This document shows, piece after piece, positions 35,590 through 45,003 of a DNA stretch of 64,000 nt (positions are counted from its first letter, which is position 1; each line of letters opens with the position of its first letter). The DNA is from Rubripirellula reticaptiva (lineage in GTDB: Bacteria; Planctomycetota; Planctomycetia; Pirellulales; Pirellulaceae): positions 1 to 64,000 of the forward strand of contig NZ_SJPX01000004.1 of assembly GCF_007860175.1 (NCBI RefSeq), read 5' to 3'. The notes beneath the pieces were generated by a model. It worked only from the letters and a program-made list of their open reading frames with translations, was not told the DNA's origin and ran no database searches. The position numbers and the translations under genes were made by a program.

Positions 35590-38500
35590 TGAGGGCTTCC
35601 AGTATGACTTTCGTATTGAGGCGAAGCGTTGTTCGAGGTGTCTTCGTTTCGGTAAAGAATCCAGTAGGCGGCTGGGATAACAATCAACGTGAAGAACGTC
35701 GACGTCACGATTCCAAAGATGATGGCCCAAGCTAAGCCAGAGAAAACAGGGTCGAGTGTGATGACCCAGTTGGCCAGCAACGTCGTACCTGCGGTCAACA
35801 GAATCGGGCGCGTGCGAACAGCGACGCTGCGAATGATGGATTCCCGCAGGTCATGACCTTCGGCTTGGGCCAAATGAATGAAGTCAATCAAAACAACGGA
35901 GTTTCGCACCACGATCCCAGCCAACGCGATCATGCCGATCATCGCAGTGGCTGTGATGAATACGGGATTGGGATGTCCGCCGACGGGCACGTCCATGATC
36001 GCGTTGAGCCCCCAGAAGCCTGGCATGATGCCAATCATCGACAGGGGAATTGCCGACATAATGAGGACCGGTAGCGTGCGCGACCCGGTTTGAAACATCA
36101 AGACCACGAAGATGCCTAATAGTGCTGCCCCGAAGGCCAATCCCAGGTCGCGAAATACATCCAGCGTGATGTCCCACTCGCCTTCACCAGCCCACTCAAC
36201 CCGGTAACCGTCGGGAATCGACCAGTGAACATCACCGCCGGGTGACAACCACGACCGTTGGTTGAGCGGCCGTGGCGTTGGCTTCCTGCTTGCATTGTTT
36301 GTGTCACTTCCTAAATCGGCAGGCTGGAAACCTATCTCACGACGATCCCACTGGACATCGACGATCGCGTCCGCTGGCGGTCGACCGGCAACCTCTGCGT
36401 ACACGTACACGACACGATGCAAATTCTTATGGTAGATCGTTTTGTCTTCAATCGTCTCACGAAACGTGCCCAACGCACCTAACTGAACAATCTGTCCCTC
36501 TTCTCCTTGCACGTAGACTTCTTCCAAATCATCCAGCGCCGAGCGGCTTGCTCGCGGAAGTCTCAATTCGACCCACAGTGGTTCGACTTCGTGAGGCAGG
36601 TGTAGCACCGTCGCTTTGTGTCCGCTTAGGACTGCCGCGACCGTATCGGCAATCGTCTGTGTAGAAATCCCCGATAGAGCGGCTTTGGGTTTGTCGGTTT
36701 CAAAAACGAACCGGACTTGATCGTCCTCGGCGCTGGTGTCCAAGTCGACCACACCCGGTTCGTGCTCAAGTCGCTGTTTGACGGTACGCGCGACGTCGAT
36801 TTGAGATTCGTAGTTCCCATCTGGCGGACCGTAAACTTCCGCCGTGATCGACGCTAGCACGGGTGGGCCAGGCGGTACTTCGACCAACTTGATGTTCGCG
36901 CCCATTGACTCGGCGAGTGCTGTAATCTCGTTGCGGATGCGAAGCAGAATTTCATGGGACTGTTGCACCCGACGCTCTTTGGCGAGCAAGTTCACGCGGA
37001 TGTCGGCAACGTTAGTTCCCTCACGTAAAAAATAGTGACGAACCAATCCGTTAAAATCCATCGGCGACGACTTGCCCACGATGATCTCGTAGTCCTTCAC
37101 TTCGGATAGACTGCCAAGGAATGCGCCAAGGCGACGCGAAACAACGTCGGTACGTTCCAGCGTCGTGCCTTCGGGCATGTCGATTACAACTTGAAACTCG
37201 TTCTTGTTGTCATACGGCAACATCTTCACTGGCACCCAACGCATCACAGGCGGGATCAATGCGGCGACGAACAATGCGGCGATGACCAACAACACGGCCC
37301 ATGCGGCCAGTCGGCCTTTCAAGATCGGCGACAACACCAATTGCGACATACGGTACAGCAGTGTCTTGGTTAGGTCGTACGATTCTTCCTTGCTGTCCGA
37401 GTCGCTCAGTTGCTTGAGCGAAACCATCGCCAGCCATGGTGTGATGAGGAACGCGACGACGGTCGATACGGTGACCGTCAGTGGAACGTTGAGTGCCATC
37501 GGTGCCATGTACGGCCCCATCATCCCGGTAATGAATGCCAACGGCAGAAAGCTGACGATGATCGCAAGCGTCGAAAGGATCAACGCAGGTCGAACTTCTT
37601 GGACCGCTCGCAGCACCGATTGTCGAGGCGGGAATAGCTTCATCGTAAAATAACGAGCAATGTTTTCAACATCGGTGATTGGGTCGTCAACCAACAATCC
37701 GAGTGCCAGAATCAACGCAAACATTGTGACTCGGTTGATGGAGTAACCCACCATCAGATTGACAAACAACGTCAAGCTATAGCAGACAGGAATAGCCAGC
37801 GCGATCACGAGCGCTGGTCGCCAACCCATCGTCAGACCGATCAAACCAATGACTGTCAGAACGGCGACGACAAGGCCTTCGATTAGCTCATTGACTTTCT
37901 CGTTGGCGGTTTCGCCGTAGTCGCGGGTGATACGAAAGTAAACGCCGCTGGGCAGATGCGTCGCTTTCAACTCCTGTAGTTTCGCGTCCACCGCTTCGGC
38001 AACATGAACGGCGTTTGCTCCTTTGCGTTTCGCGACGGAAAGATGAACAGCAGGGTAGATGTCCGTCTGGTCCGGATGAGATTTATCAGCAGACCCAAAT
38101 CCGATCCAACTGTAACCGTCTGGTTCTGCTGGCCCGTCCACTACGGTCGCGATGTTCTTCAAATACACCGGACGACCGCCCGAGACGTTGACCATGATCT
38201 CGTTCAGTTCGTCGACGCCGCGAATGAACGTTCCTGTTTCAACGTTGAATTGCGTGTTTTGTTGCTCGAAGCTGCCGTTCCTTGCCGTGACGTTACTAAC
38301 CTGCAACGCCCTGGCGACCTGTTGTGGCGATGTTGCGTGTGCAGCAAGACGCTGCGCATCTAAGTTGACGATGATCCGTCGTGGTCGTCCGCCGACGACT
38401 TCCACCCGATTCGTGTTGGGGATCGCTTGCAGTTCATGTTGAACTTCTTCGGCGATGCGTCGCAGTTCGTGATCGCCGTACCGCTGCGTCTGGTCCGACC

Positions 38501-38972
38501 ACAGCGTCGTAATCACAATTGGAACATCATCGACTTCGATCGGCTTGACGACCCACGACTTCACGACGGACGGGATTTGGTCAACCGACGAGTTGATTTT
38601 GTTGTAAATTTTCACCAGCGAGTCTTCACGATCCTCGCCAACATAGAAACGCACCGTGACCACACATTGTCCAGGTTTGGACATCGAGTAGACGAATTCA
38701 ACGCCGTCGATCTGGTACAGCAATTTTTCTAATCGATCGGTCACTTGCCGTTCGACTTCTTCGGCCGACAACCCTGGCGCTGACGCGAACACGTCCGCCA
38801 TTGGCACAACGATTTGCGGTTCCTCTTCACGCGGCGTTAGCACCAATGCGGCAGCGCCCAACATCAATGAAACAATGATCAGCAAGATCGCCACATCGCC
38901 ACGAAGGAACACTTCGACAATGCGAGTCATCAGCGGAACGGTTGCCTCTTCGGCACCAGTGTTATTGGACAT
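35586..38972 (-). CDS. RND-family efflux pump, inner-membrane permease
   Basis: A 1128-residue protein with the AcrB/HAE-RND layout: a first transmembrane helix at about 30-50, large periplasmic porter loops after TM1 and TM7, and two clusters of hydrophobic helices. The proton-relay motif in TM4 reads ALGLLVDDPITDVENIAR, keeping the two adjacent aspartates of AcrB (Asp407/Asp408). VPVGGHPNPVFITATAMIGM and GIVVRNSVVLIDFIHLAQAE lie in the second half. It should form a proton-driven tripartite exporter with the adaptor encoded just upstream (11-bp overlap); no outer-membrane TolC-type factor is present in the cluster. The substrate is unknown; the gene set around it suggests a sulfur compound or a respiratory inhibitor, which is inference only. 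Confidence 0.95.
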   Translation of the reverse strand: MSNNTGAEEATVPLMTRIVEVFLRGDVAILLIIVSLMLGAAALVLTPREEEPQIVVPMADVFASAPGLSAEEVERQVTDRLEKLLYQIDGVEFVYSMSKPGQCVVTVRFYVGEDREDSLVKIYNKINSSVDQIPSVVKSWVVKPIEVDDVPIVITTLWSDQTQRYGDHELRRIAEEVQHELQAIPNTNRVEVVGGRPRRIIVNLDAQRLAAHATSPQQVARALQVSNVTARNGSFEQQNTQFNVETGTFIRGVDELNEIMVNVSGGRPVYLKNIATVVDGPAEPDGYSWIGFGSADKSHPDQTDIYPAVHLSVAKRKGANAVHVAEAVDAKLQELKATHLPSGVYFRITRDYGETANEKVNELIEGLVVAVLTVIGLIGLTMGWRPALVIALAIPVCYSLTLFVNLMVGYSINRVTMFALILALGLLVDDPITDVENIARYFTMKLFPPRQSVLRAVQEVRPALILSTLAIIVSFLPLAFITGMMGPYMAPMALNVPLTVTVSTVVAFLITPWLAMVSLKQLSDSDSKEESYDLTKTLLYRMSQLVLSPILKGRLAAWAVLLVIAALFVAALIPPVMRWVPVKMLPYDNKNEFQVVIDMPEGTTLERTDVVSRRLGAFLGSLSEVKDYEIIVGKSSPMDFNGLVRHYFLREGTNVADIRVNLLAKERRVQQSHEILLRIRNEITALAESMGANIKLVEVPPGPPVLASITAEVYGPPDGNYESQIDVARTVKQRLEHEPGVVDLDTSAEDDQVRFVFETDKPKAALSGISTQTIADTVAAVLSGHKATVLHLPHEVEPLWVELRLPRASRSALDDLEEVYVQGEEGQIVQLGALGTFRETIEDKTIYHKNLHRVVYVYAEVAGRPPADAIVDVQWDRREIGFQPADLGSDTNNASRKPTPRPLNQRSWLSPGGDVHWSIPDGYRVEWAGEGEWDITLDVFRDLGLAFGAALLGIFVVLMFQTGSRTLPVLIMSAIPLSMIGIMPGFWGLNAIMDVPVGGHPNPVFITATAMIGMIALAGIVVRNSVVLIDFIHLAQAEGHDLRESIIRSVAVRTRPILLTAGTTLLANWVITLDPVFSGLAWAIIFGIVTSTFFTLIVIPAAYWILYRNEDTSNNASPQYESHTGSPQ

Positions 38973-40071
38973 TCGCAGCCTCCTTGCCGTGAATCAGGAC
39001 TCGTTCGCCGGCTTCGACGCCGCTAAGCACTTCTTGTCGCCCCGGTATTCCGAGCTGCCCAATTTTGACGAGTCGCCGTTCGATATTTCCATCGGGCAAC
39101 ACCACGTCAACAAACTCAAGCTGTCCGACTTCGATCAGGGCATCGGTGTTCAAGCACAAGTGCCGTCGCTCACCCGCCGGAATCAAAAGGCGTCCGAACA
39201 TTCCTTCGTACAGATCGTCCGTCTTGGGCAGACTTGCTTTGACTAAAAACGAGCGACTCGGTGCATCGGCTTGCGGCACGATCTCGTCGACGGTCGCGCT
39301 GTATTCTCGCTGGTGCGCGTCCACATACACTTTCAGTTCATCGCCGGGATGTAGCTGAACGGCCAAGTGCTCCATCACCGGAGCCTCCAGTCGCAACGAA
39401 GTCGCATCGTAAAGGACTAAAATTGGGACGCCTGGCTGCGAAATGTCGCCGGGCTCGGCCAAACGATCGACAATTCGACCGCTTTTCGCAGCTTTGATGG
39501 TTGTGTACGACAGCATCACTTCGGATTCAGAAACCGCTTGACGGGCGCGAGCCTCGTCGGCCAGCGTGACCTGAACGTCGCGAGAGGCGGAGTCGAACTC
39601 AGACCGTGAGGCGGCATTCTGCCGGTTGAGCGTCTCGACACGTTGATACTGTTTTTCCGCCTGTCGGCGATTCGCGACCGCCGCGTCGAGGGCCCGCTTG
39701 GCCTGATCGAGTCGCGATTCGTATTCCTTGTCGTCGAGCTGGATCAAGACTTGACCCTTCTCAACCTGGTCACCTGCTACGACCGCGATGTCGTTGATGG
39801 TCGCCATGATTTTCGACGAGACCACCATCCGGCTTGATGCCTTGAGTGTACCGATGGCTTCTTCGATCGTCGACTTTTCGATTTCATGGACCACATCGGT
39901 TGGCTCGTCCGTAAGCCGACGTACATTCCGATCCGTCTGTCCCGGCTGGACTTTCTGTTCAAATACGCCGGACAGCCAACCGATCGTGACAACCAGAACG
40001 ACGAGCCCAGCAACGACCGTTAACCCACGAGCCATGCCGCTCATCCATTTACCTAAATTGATTGACTTCAT
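38962..40071 (-). CDS. RND efflux periplasmic adaptor (membrane fusion protein)
   Basis: A 369-residue HlyD/AcrA-type adaptor. It has an N-terminal membrane anchor (about residues 14-36) and a lipoyl/barrel-sandwich half with VVAGDQVEKGQVLIQLDDKE. An alpha-hairpin follows (RLDQAKRALDAAVANRRQAE, then SRSEFDSASRDVQVTLADEA). The second lipoyl half is IKAAKSGRIVDRLAEPGDIS, and beta-barrel and membrane-proximal domains end in ERVLIHGKEAANVQ. It links the RND permease to an outer-membrane channel. Its stop lies inside the RND start region. A 409-bp gap separates it from the preceding peroxidase gene, so a second promoter may lie there. Confidence 0.93.
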   Translation of the reverse strand: MKSINLGKWMSGMARGLTVVAGLVVLVVTIGWLSGVFEQKVQPGQTDRNVRRLTDEPTDVVHEIEKSTIEEAIGTLKASSRMVVSSKIMATINDIAVVAGDQVEKGQVLIQLDDKEYESRLDQAKRALDAAVANRRQAEKQYQRVETLNRQNAASRSEFDSASRDVQVTLADEARARQAVSESEVMLSYTTIKAAKSGRIVDRLAEPGDISQPGVPILVLYDATSLRLEAPVMEHLAVQLHPGDELKVYVDAHQREYSATVDEIVPQADAPSRSFLVKASLPKTDDLYEGMFGRLLIPAGERRHLCLNTDALIEVGQLEFVDVVLPDGNIERRLVKIGQLGIPGRQEVLSGVEAGERVLIHGKEAANVQ

Positions 40072-40480
40072 GACTTAACTTTGATGTGGTTCGGAATCTT
40101 GGACATTGCAATCACTATTTCGGTTGACTTAAAACTCTCGCTCAAATCGCTTGTCGATCGATGTTTTAACTTCTGACCAACTGGCATGAGCGATGCACCA
40201 GCCATTCTTGGGTGGCATTGCTACCATCGCTACTGTTCAGAAGTTTTAGAATATGTTTTTGTCGAAAACGTCTTCATCGTGCCGCCGGTCACCGACGGCA
40301 AAGATTCGCGGATTTTGGTTGTCTACATCTGTACATACCAATTATCCAGCACGTAAGCGTGAAGCTGGCATTGATGCACAGCGATCAGTTCCATTGCAAA
40401 CGCACGTTTGAAATTTTCGATCGTCCGTTTCTTCGACCTGATTAGTTCTCACGCCTCTCGTAGTGAAGGAAGTTGGATGT
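40072..40480. other. 409-bp gap inside the sulfur/respiration cluster
   Basis: The only sizeable gap in the minus-strand cluster. No gene with family-like sequence is seen. It most likely carries a terminator for the peroxidase and/or a promoter for the adaptor-RND-cytochrome-bd part, but I cannot point to convincing boxes. Confidence 0.35.
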
Positions 40481-41542
40481 TTAGCCCTGGTCGCTAGGAC
40501 GAGCTTTGACAGAAGCGTGAATGACCGACTCGCCCGAACGTGAGGGGAGTCGAGGAAGCGAGAGATTTGGAAACTCGCCCTCCAGAGCTTCCATGAACGC
40601 CGTCAAGTCGGCGACTTCCTCGCTGGTGAACTCAACATCGAGCTGAGTGGAGGCCATTAGCTGGATCGCTTCGGCCAGCGAACTGACTCGACCGTTATGA
40701 AAGTAGGGCGCCGTGAGCGTGATATTCCGCAATGTCGGCGTTTTGAAATGATGTTCATCGGCATCGTCGCCAGTAGCACTGGAACGTCCGAGGTCAGCGG
40801 CCAAGTCAAACTGCTGAACGAAAGGAGACTCAACAAATCGCGGAAACTCGGTAAACTCCGCATCGCTACCCGGTCGCCATCCATTCATCGCAGGACCGAA
40901 GTGACATTCGGTGCATCCGCTTGACTCGAACAGATCCATGCCGCGAACTTGGCCGTCACTCATGGCGAATTTATCGCCAGCGAGATAACGGTCTAGGCCC
41001 GAGTTTGGTGTAATGAGAGTCCGCTCGAATGCAGCAATCGCGTCGACAGCATTTTCAATGGTGACTCCATCGCCCTTTCCAAACTCGGCTTCAAATTCGC
41101 TGATGTAGCCGGGAATGTCTTTGATGCGACTGATGACCTGGTCATGGCCAAGCATTCCCATTTCAACGTCGGCAACCATCGGGCCCTTGGCTTGCTCTTC
41201 GAGCGTTGCCGAGCGACCGTCCCAGAACTGGGAGGCTTGAAAAGCGGAGTTCCATACGGTCGGAGCGTTACGAGGTCCGGTCAACCCGTCGACGCCCATC
41301 GACGTGGCACGGCCATCGTCGCCACCTTCCATCAGGTTGTGGCAACTGTTGCAGGAAACGGTTCCCGTCGCTGATAGCCTAGGATCAAAGTACAGCTTCT
41401 TGCCCAATTCAACCTTCTCTTTCGTATCGCCATGCTTCGAGGCGACGACAGGAAGAACCGTCAAGTCCTGAGCATTAACTTGCACATTGCTTAGCAACGT
41501 CACGACAATCACGAGTGCTAAAGATTTTGGTTTACAGTTCAT
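40481..41542 (-). CDS. Diheme cytochrome c peroxidase (CcpA/MauG family)
   Basis: A 353-residue periplasmic protein with signal peptide (1-24, ending VNA). Two c-type heme sites: C64-x2-C67-H68 (TVSCNSCHNL) and C209-x2-C212-H213 (SGCTECHFGP). FDPRLSATG and FWDGRSATLEEQAKGP (with the glutamates used in catalysis) are typical, as is TPTLRNITLTAPYFHNG. Family members reduce H2O2 to water with electrons from small cytochromes; MauG-type members oxidise protein residues instead. Here it sits 45 bp downstream of sulfide:quinone oxidoreductase. A role in removing peroxide formed during sulfide oxidation is plausible but inferred. Confidence 0.92.
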   Translation of the reverse strand: MNCKPKSLALVIVVTLLSNVQVNAQDLTVLPVVASKHGDTKEKVELGKKLYFDPRLSATGTVSCNSCHNLMEGGDDGRATSMGVDGLTGPRNAPTVWNSAFQASQFWDGRSATLEEQAKGPMVADVEMGMLGHDQVISRIKDIPGYISEFEAEFGKGDGVTIENAVDAIAAFERTLITPNSGLDRYLAGDKFAMSDGQVRGMDLFESSGCTECHFGPAMNGWRPGSDAEFTEFPRFVESPFVQQFDLAADLGRSSATGDDADEHHFKTPTLRNITLTAPYFHNGRVSSLAEAIQLMASTQLDVEFTSEEVADLTAFMEALEGEFPNLSLPRLPSRSGESVIHASVKARPSDQG

Positions 41543-41587
41543 TGTTCCGTTGATCGCTGTTGGTAGGGTGATCGCGTAGGCGAGGAA

Positions 41588-42772
41588 TCACGCACGGCCA
41601 CGTAACATGCCGTGCCAGTAGAGTGCCGGCAAACCGAACTTCTTTAAAAGGAGCATGCTGAAACGTTCTTTGGCTTGATTGAAAGGAAATGTTTCAGCCG
41701 GACCGCCGCTATAGTCAAATTCGGCCAATACCAAACTGTCGTATCCCGTCACCACGGGGCAGGACGTGTAACCGTCGTAGCTGGCCGACAATGGTTCTTG
41801 CTTCATCAGCGACAGCAGATTACTGACCAACACCGGAGCCTGCTTGCGGACCGCCGCGCCGGTTTTGGAAGTCGGCAAGCTGGACGCGTCACCAATTCCA
41901 AACACGTTAGCGAAACGAGTGTGCTGCAGCGTGTGTTTGTCGACGTCGACCCAGCCGCCTTCGCCCGCCAGTTCGCTACCTGAGACGAAGTCCGGTGCGC
42001 TCATCGGTGGAGTGACATGGATCATGTCATACTTGATGACGTTCTCTTCGTCTGTGTCCATGTGCCGATAGACGGCTTCCTTGGATGACGATCGTATCTC
42101 TACCAAGTTATGGCGAAAGCGAGGCTCAACGCCTTTCCGCTTTGCCACCTTCTCGAGTACTTCGCGATACTGGTCGACTGCGAACAACCGTGCGCCAGCA
42201 GTGGTGAAGATGACTTCGATGTCGTCACGAACGCCGCTACGGCGGAAATGATCTTCCGCCAAATAACAAATCTTTTGTGGCGCACCACCGCACTTCACGG
42301 CCCCGGCAGGCTGAGTGAACAACGCGACGCCTTTCTTCATGTTGCGAACGAATTCCCAAGTGCTGGCAACCGTTTCGATGGAGTAATTGCTGCACACGCC
42401 GTCTTTCCCGACAGCCTTCTTCAATCCTTTGACTTGGTCCCAGTTGAGTTGAATGCCGGGGGCAACAATCAAATAGTCGTAGGTGATCGTTTCACCCCCA
42501 CGTGTCGTGACACTGTTGGCGTTCGGCTGGAATGATGCGACAAAATCCTTGACCCAGTTCACACCGTAGGGGATCAAGTCGACTTCGTCCCGACCCGATT
42601 CCTCGGGTTTGAACATCCCACCACCGACGAGAGTCCAGAGCGGTTGATAGTAGTGCTTCTCGGATGGCTCGATGATCGCAATATCTAACGATGGATCGAC
42701 GTTTCGCAACCGAGCCGCGACGGTGATCCCAGCCGTTCCACCACCGACGATGATAATTTGATGATGACTCAT
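41588..42772 (-). CDS. sqr: Sulfide:quinone oxidoreductase, type II (SQOR-like)
   Basis: A 394-residue FAD-dependent disulfide oxidoreductase. The FAD-binding GGGTAG is at residues 10-15. The catalytic cysteines are in VKCGGAPQKICYLAE (Cys161) and YDGYTSCPVVTGYDSLVLAE (Cys338). These two motifs, including APQK and DGYTSCP, are those of type II SQRs such as human SQOR, which oxidise sulfide to a persulfide passed to a thiol acceptor while reducing quinone at the membrane. The C-terminal MLLLKKFGLPALYWHGML is the likely amphipathic membrane anchor. It is five bases from the upstream DUF1641 gene and in a cluster with persulfide dioxygenase and bd oxidase, a coherent electron route. Confidence 0.96.
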   Translation of the reverse strand: MSHHQIIIVGGGTAGITVAARLRNVDPSLDIAIIEPSEKHYYQPLWTLVGGGMFKPEESGRDEVDLIPYGVNWVKDFVASFQPNANSVTTRGGETITYDYLIVAPGIQLNWDQVKGLKKAVGKDGVCSNYSIETVASTWEFVRNMKKGVALFTQPAGAVKCGGAPQKICYLAEDHFRRSGVRDDIEVIFTTAGARLFAVDQYREVLEKVAKRKGVEPRFRHNLVEIRSSSKEAVYRHMDTDEENVIKYDMIHVTPPMSAPDFVSGSELAGEGGWVDVDKHTLQHTRFANVFGIGDASSLPTSKTGAAVRKQAPVLVSNLLSLMKQEPLSASYDGYTSCPVVTGYDSLVLAEFDYSGGPAETFPFNQAKERFSMLLLKKFGLPALYWHGMLRGRA

Positions 42773-42777
42773 AACAC

Positions 42778-43536
42778 TTAGCCTTGGTTAGTAGAGGAAT
42801 TGGCAGAACTCAAGTTGGCTTCAGGCCTCTTTTCAAGGACGCCACCGAAACACTTTGCGAACTGCAGGCCGAATGAAAGTGCCCGTTGAGTATTCGGGTC
42901 GCGAATCGCGCCGAGCAGTCCAAACAAACCGACTCGTTTCGGCACCGGATGTTCACACGTCCCTTGATGGCAACTCGACAGTGCCGATCCAGCCATGCCG
43001 ACGGTCGCGACGGAGTTCTCACTCATCACTTCCGACTTGAGTAAGAACCCAATACGATCGAGCTCTTCTCTACGAATCTGCCCCCCCAAATACAATGCAG
43101 CGTGCAGTCCTTGCCGCAGACTCTGCTCCAAGTCGATGCCTTCCGCCTTCACTTGGGTCGCCCATTCATCGAATACATCCATCGCTATCGCGACGAGATT
43201 GGGAAGCTCGTCAAGCAGCGCGCTGCCTTCTTCCAGTTTCGGCAATCGAGAAACCAACCCCTCGATCGCCTGCATGTTCACAGGATCAGTGACCTGAACG
43301 AGCAACTTCAGCAGGCTGGTTGCTCGCTGCTCGATGTCGATACCCTCTTGCGAGGCCTTTCGACTGACGGAATCGAAGAAATCAACGGCGATCGCGAGCA
43401 GGTTGGGAAGCTCGCCAACGGTTGTCAGCATTTGATCGAGCGACTCGGCATGATCGAGCAAACGATGCAAAACGTCGGCGGTGCTAGGATCGTTCAAACG
43501 ATCCACTAATGAAGGTCTTTGAAGCGTGGTTTCCAT
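42778..43536 (-). CDS. DUF1641 domain protein
   Basis: A 252-residue soluble protein built of helical repeats: LLDHAESLDQMLTTVGELPN, LLKLLVQVTDPVNMQAIEGL, LLDELPNLVAIAMDVFDEWA. The family-typical tail GLFGLLGAIRDPNTQRALSF follows, then FGLQFAKCFGGVL. DUF1641 proteins commonly accompany SQR and FAD/NAD(P) oxidoreductase or formate dehydrogenase genes in bacteria, and their biochemical role is not established. Position between PDO and SQR, with gaps of 42 and 5 bp, supports involvement in sulfide oxidation, perhaps as an assembly or regulatory partner. Confidence 0.88.
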   Translation of the reverse strand: METTLQRPSLVDRLNDPSTADVLHRLLDHAESLDQMLTTVGELPNLLAIAVDFFDSVSRKASQEGIDIEQRATSLLKLLVQVTDPVNMQAIEGLVSRLPKLEEGSALLDELPNLVAIAMDVFDEWATQVKAEGIDLEQSLRQGLHAALYLGGQIRREELDRIGFLLKSEVMSENSVATVGMAGSALSSCHQGTCEHPVPKRVGLFGLLGAIRDPNTQRALSFGLQFAKCFGGVLEKRPEANLSSANSSTNQG

Positions 43537-43578
43537 GGATCACTCGCAGTGGCGATGGCGTTGAAGGTACGAGACGAT

Positions 43579-45003
43579 TTAGCTGCTCATCGCAGGTCGC
43601 GATTTCACACTTGGCAGACCGGCACTTTTCCAAGCGACGTAGCCACCGGTCAGGTTGACAACATCCTTGAATCCGCCCGCCTGCAGGACGCTCGCCGCGA
43701 TTGCTGATCGAGCACCGCTGCGACATTGAACGACTAGCTTTTCATCACGTGGAAGTTCGTCCAGATCCTTGGGCAAACGACCAAGGAACCGGTGCTCGGC
43801 TTGCTCGATGTGACCTTCTTTCCACTCGTCATTGGATCGAACGTCGAGCAATTTCACATCGCCCGCTTCGACACTGTGCGATAAGTCCTGCGGTGTGCCA
43901 GTTGAATACACTTCGTCTGCCAAACCACTCGATCGAACCTCGTTTGCGTCGAATGCGCCCGTGATTTCCTCGATGCCGATCTTGTGCAATAGCCGTGCCG
44001 CTTCTTCAAGCTGATCGGGCTGGCAGATCAGGTACGTTGGCCGCTCGTAGTCCACCAACCATCCCGCCCATGCCGATAACATCGAAAGCGGAATGTTGAT
44101 CGTGCCATCAACGTGACCTTTGGCGAATTCGGGCGATGGAGTGAGATCGACGACGGTGCCGGACTGGACGGCGCCTGCCAAACCAGCGACATCGAGCATT
44201 TTGTGGTGATGTCCCGCGCCAAGGATCCGTGGACCTTCTTTGTTCACTCGCTTCATTACCGCGAAATACTTCGGCGCTTCCGGTTGGTCGGCCAGGATGT
44301 AATGCACAAACTCGTCTTCGTCGTTGAACTGAAGTGACGGATTGAACCGTTTCTCGTAGCCAACCGTTGACGATGGAATTGCACCGAGACCTTTGCCGCA
44401 AGCACTTCCTGCTCCGTGAGCCGGCCAGACTTGCAAGTATTCCGGCAGCGACTTGAATCGCTCTGCCGACTTGAACAGATCGCGAGCACCGGGTTCCGCC
44501 GTATTGATCAATCCAGTGGCTTCTTCGAGCAAGTCAGGTCGACCAATCGAACCGACAAACACAAAGTCGCCAGTGAAGATGCCCATCGGCTTGTTGGCAC
44601 CGCCGCCTTGGTCGGTCAACATGAACGAAATGCTCTCGGGCGTGTGCCCAGGTGTGTGCACGACGTCGAACCGGATGTTCCCGACCATGAAGTGATCGCC
44701 GTCGTGAACGGGCATGCTGTCGTAGCCGGCCAGATACAGGTACTTCCACTCGGCGGGCCCTTCGTCGGACACGTACAGCTTTGCGTTCACGCGGTCGGCT
44801 AGTTCGCGAGCGCCCGAGACATAGTCGGCGTGAATGTGAGTCTCTGCAACTGCAACGATCTTCACGCCTTCCTTCTCCGCCATCGCAAGGTACTGCTCGA
44901 TATCGCGACCTGGATCAACGATGACTGCTTCTTTGGCCCGCTGGCATCCAACCATGTAGGAAGCGTGAGCGAGCTTTTCGTCATAGAAATATTTGAGCAA
45001 CAT
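43579..45003 (-). CDS. Persulfide dioxygenase-rhodanese fusion (CstB/PDO type)
   Basis: A 474-residue protein. The N-terminal metallo-beta-lactamase domain (1-240) has THIHADYVSGA (His56, His58, Asp60), HTPGHTPES (His120), and GDFVFVGSIGRPDL (Asp146), the ETHE1/PDO mononuclear-iron site pattern; a Tyr replaces the histidine that would bind a second metal, as in PDOs. Two rhodanese domains follow (about 265-350 and 375-465). The second has the active loop VVQCRSGARS (Cys427); the first carries LICQPDQ and is probably inactive. It is expected to oxidise glutathione- or CoA-type persulfide to sulfite and, with the rhodanese, form thiosulfate. It is the first gene of the cluster, with GGGAGAA upstream of the ATG. 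Confidence 0.95.
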   Translation of the reverse strand: MLLKYFYDEKLAHASYMVGCQRAKEAVIVDPGRDIEQYLAMAEKEGVKIVAVAETHIHADYVSGARELADRVNAKLYVSDEGPAEWKYLYLAGYDSMPVHDGDHFMVGNIRFDVVHTPGHTPESISFMLTDQGGGANKPMGIFTGDFVFVGSIGRPDLLEEATGLINTAEPGARDLFKSAERFKSLPEYLQVWPAHGAGSACGKGLGAIPSSTVGYEKRFNPSLQFNDEDEFVHYILADQPEAPKYFAVMKRVNKEGPRILGAGHHHKMLDVAGLAGAVQSGTVVDLTPSPEFAKGHVDGTINIPLSMLSAWAGWLVDYERPTYLICQPDQLEEAARLLHKIGIEEITGAFDANEVRSSGLADEVYSTGTPQDLSHSVEAGDVKLLDVRSNDEWKEGHIEQAEHRFLGRLPKDLDELPRDEKLVVQCRSGARSAIAASVLQAGGFKDVVNLTGGYVAWKSAGLPSVKSRPAMSS

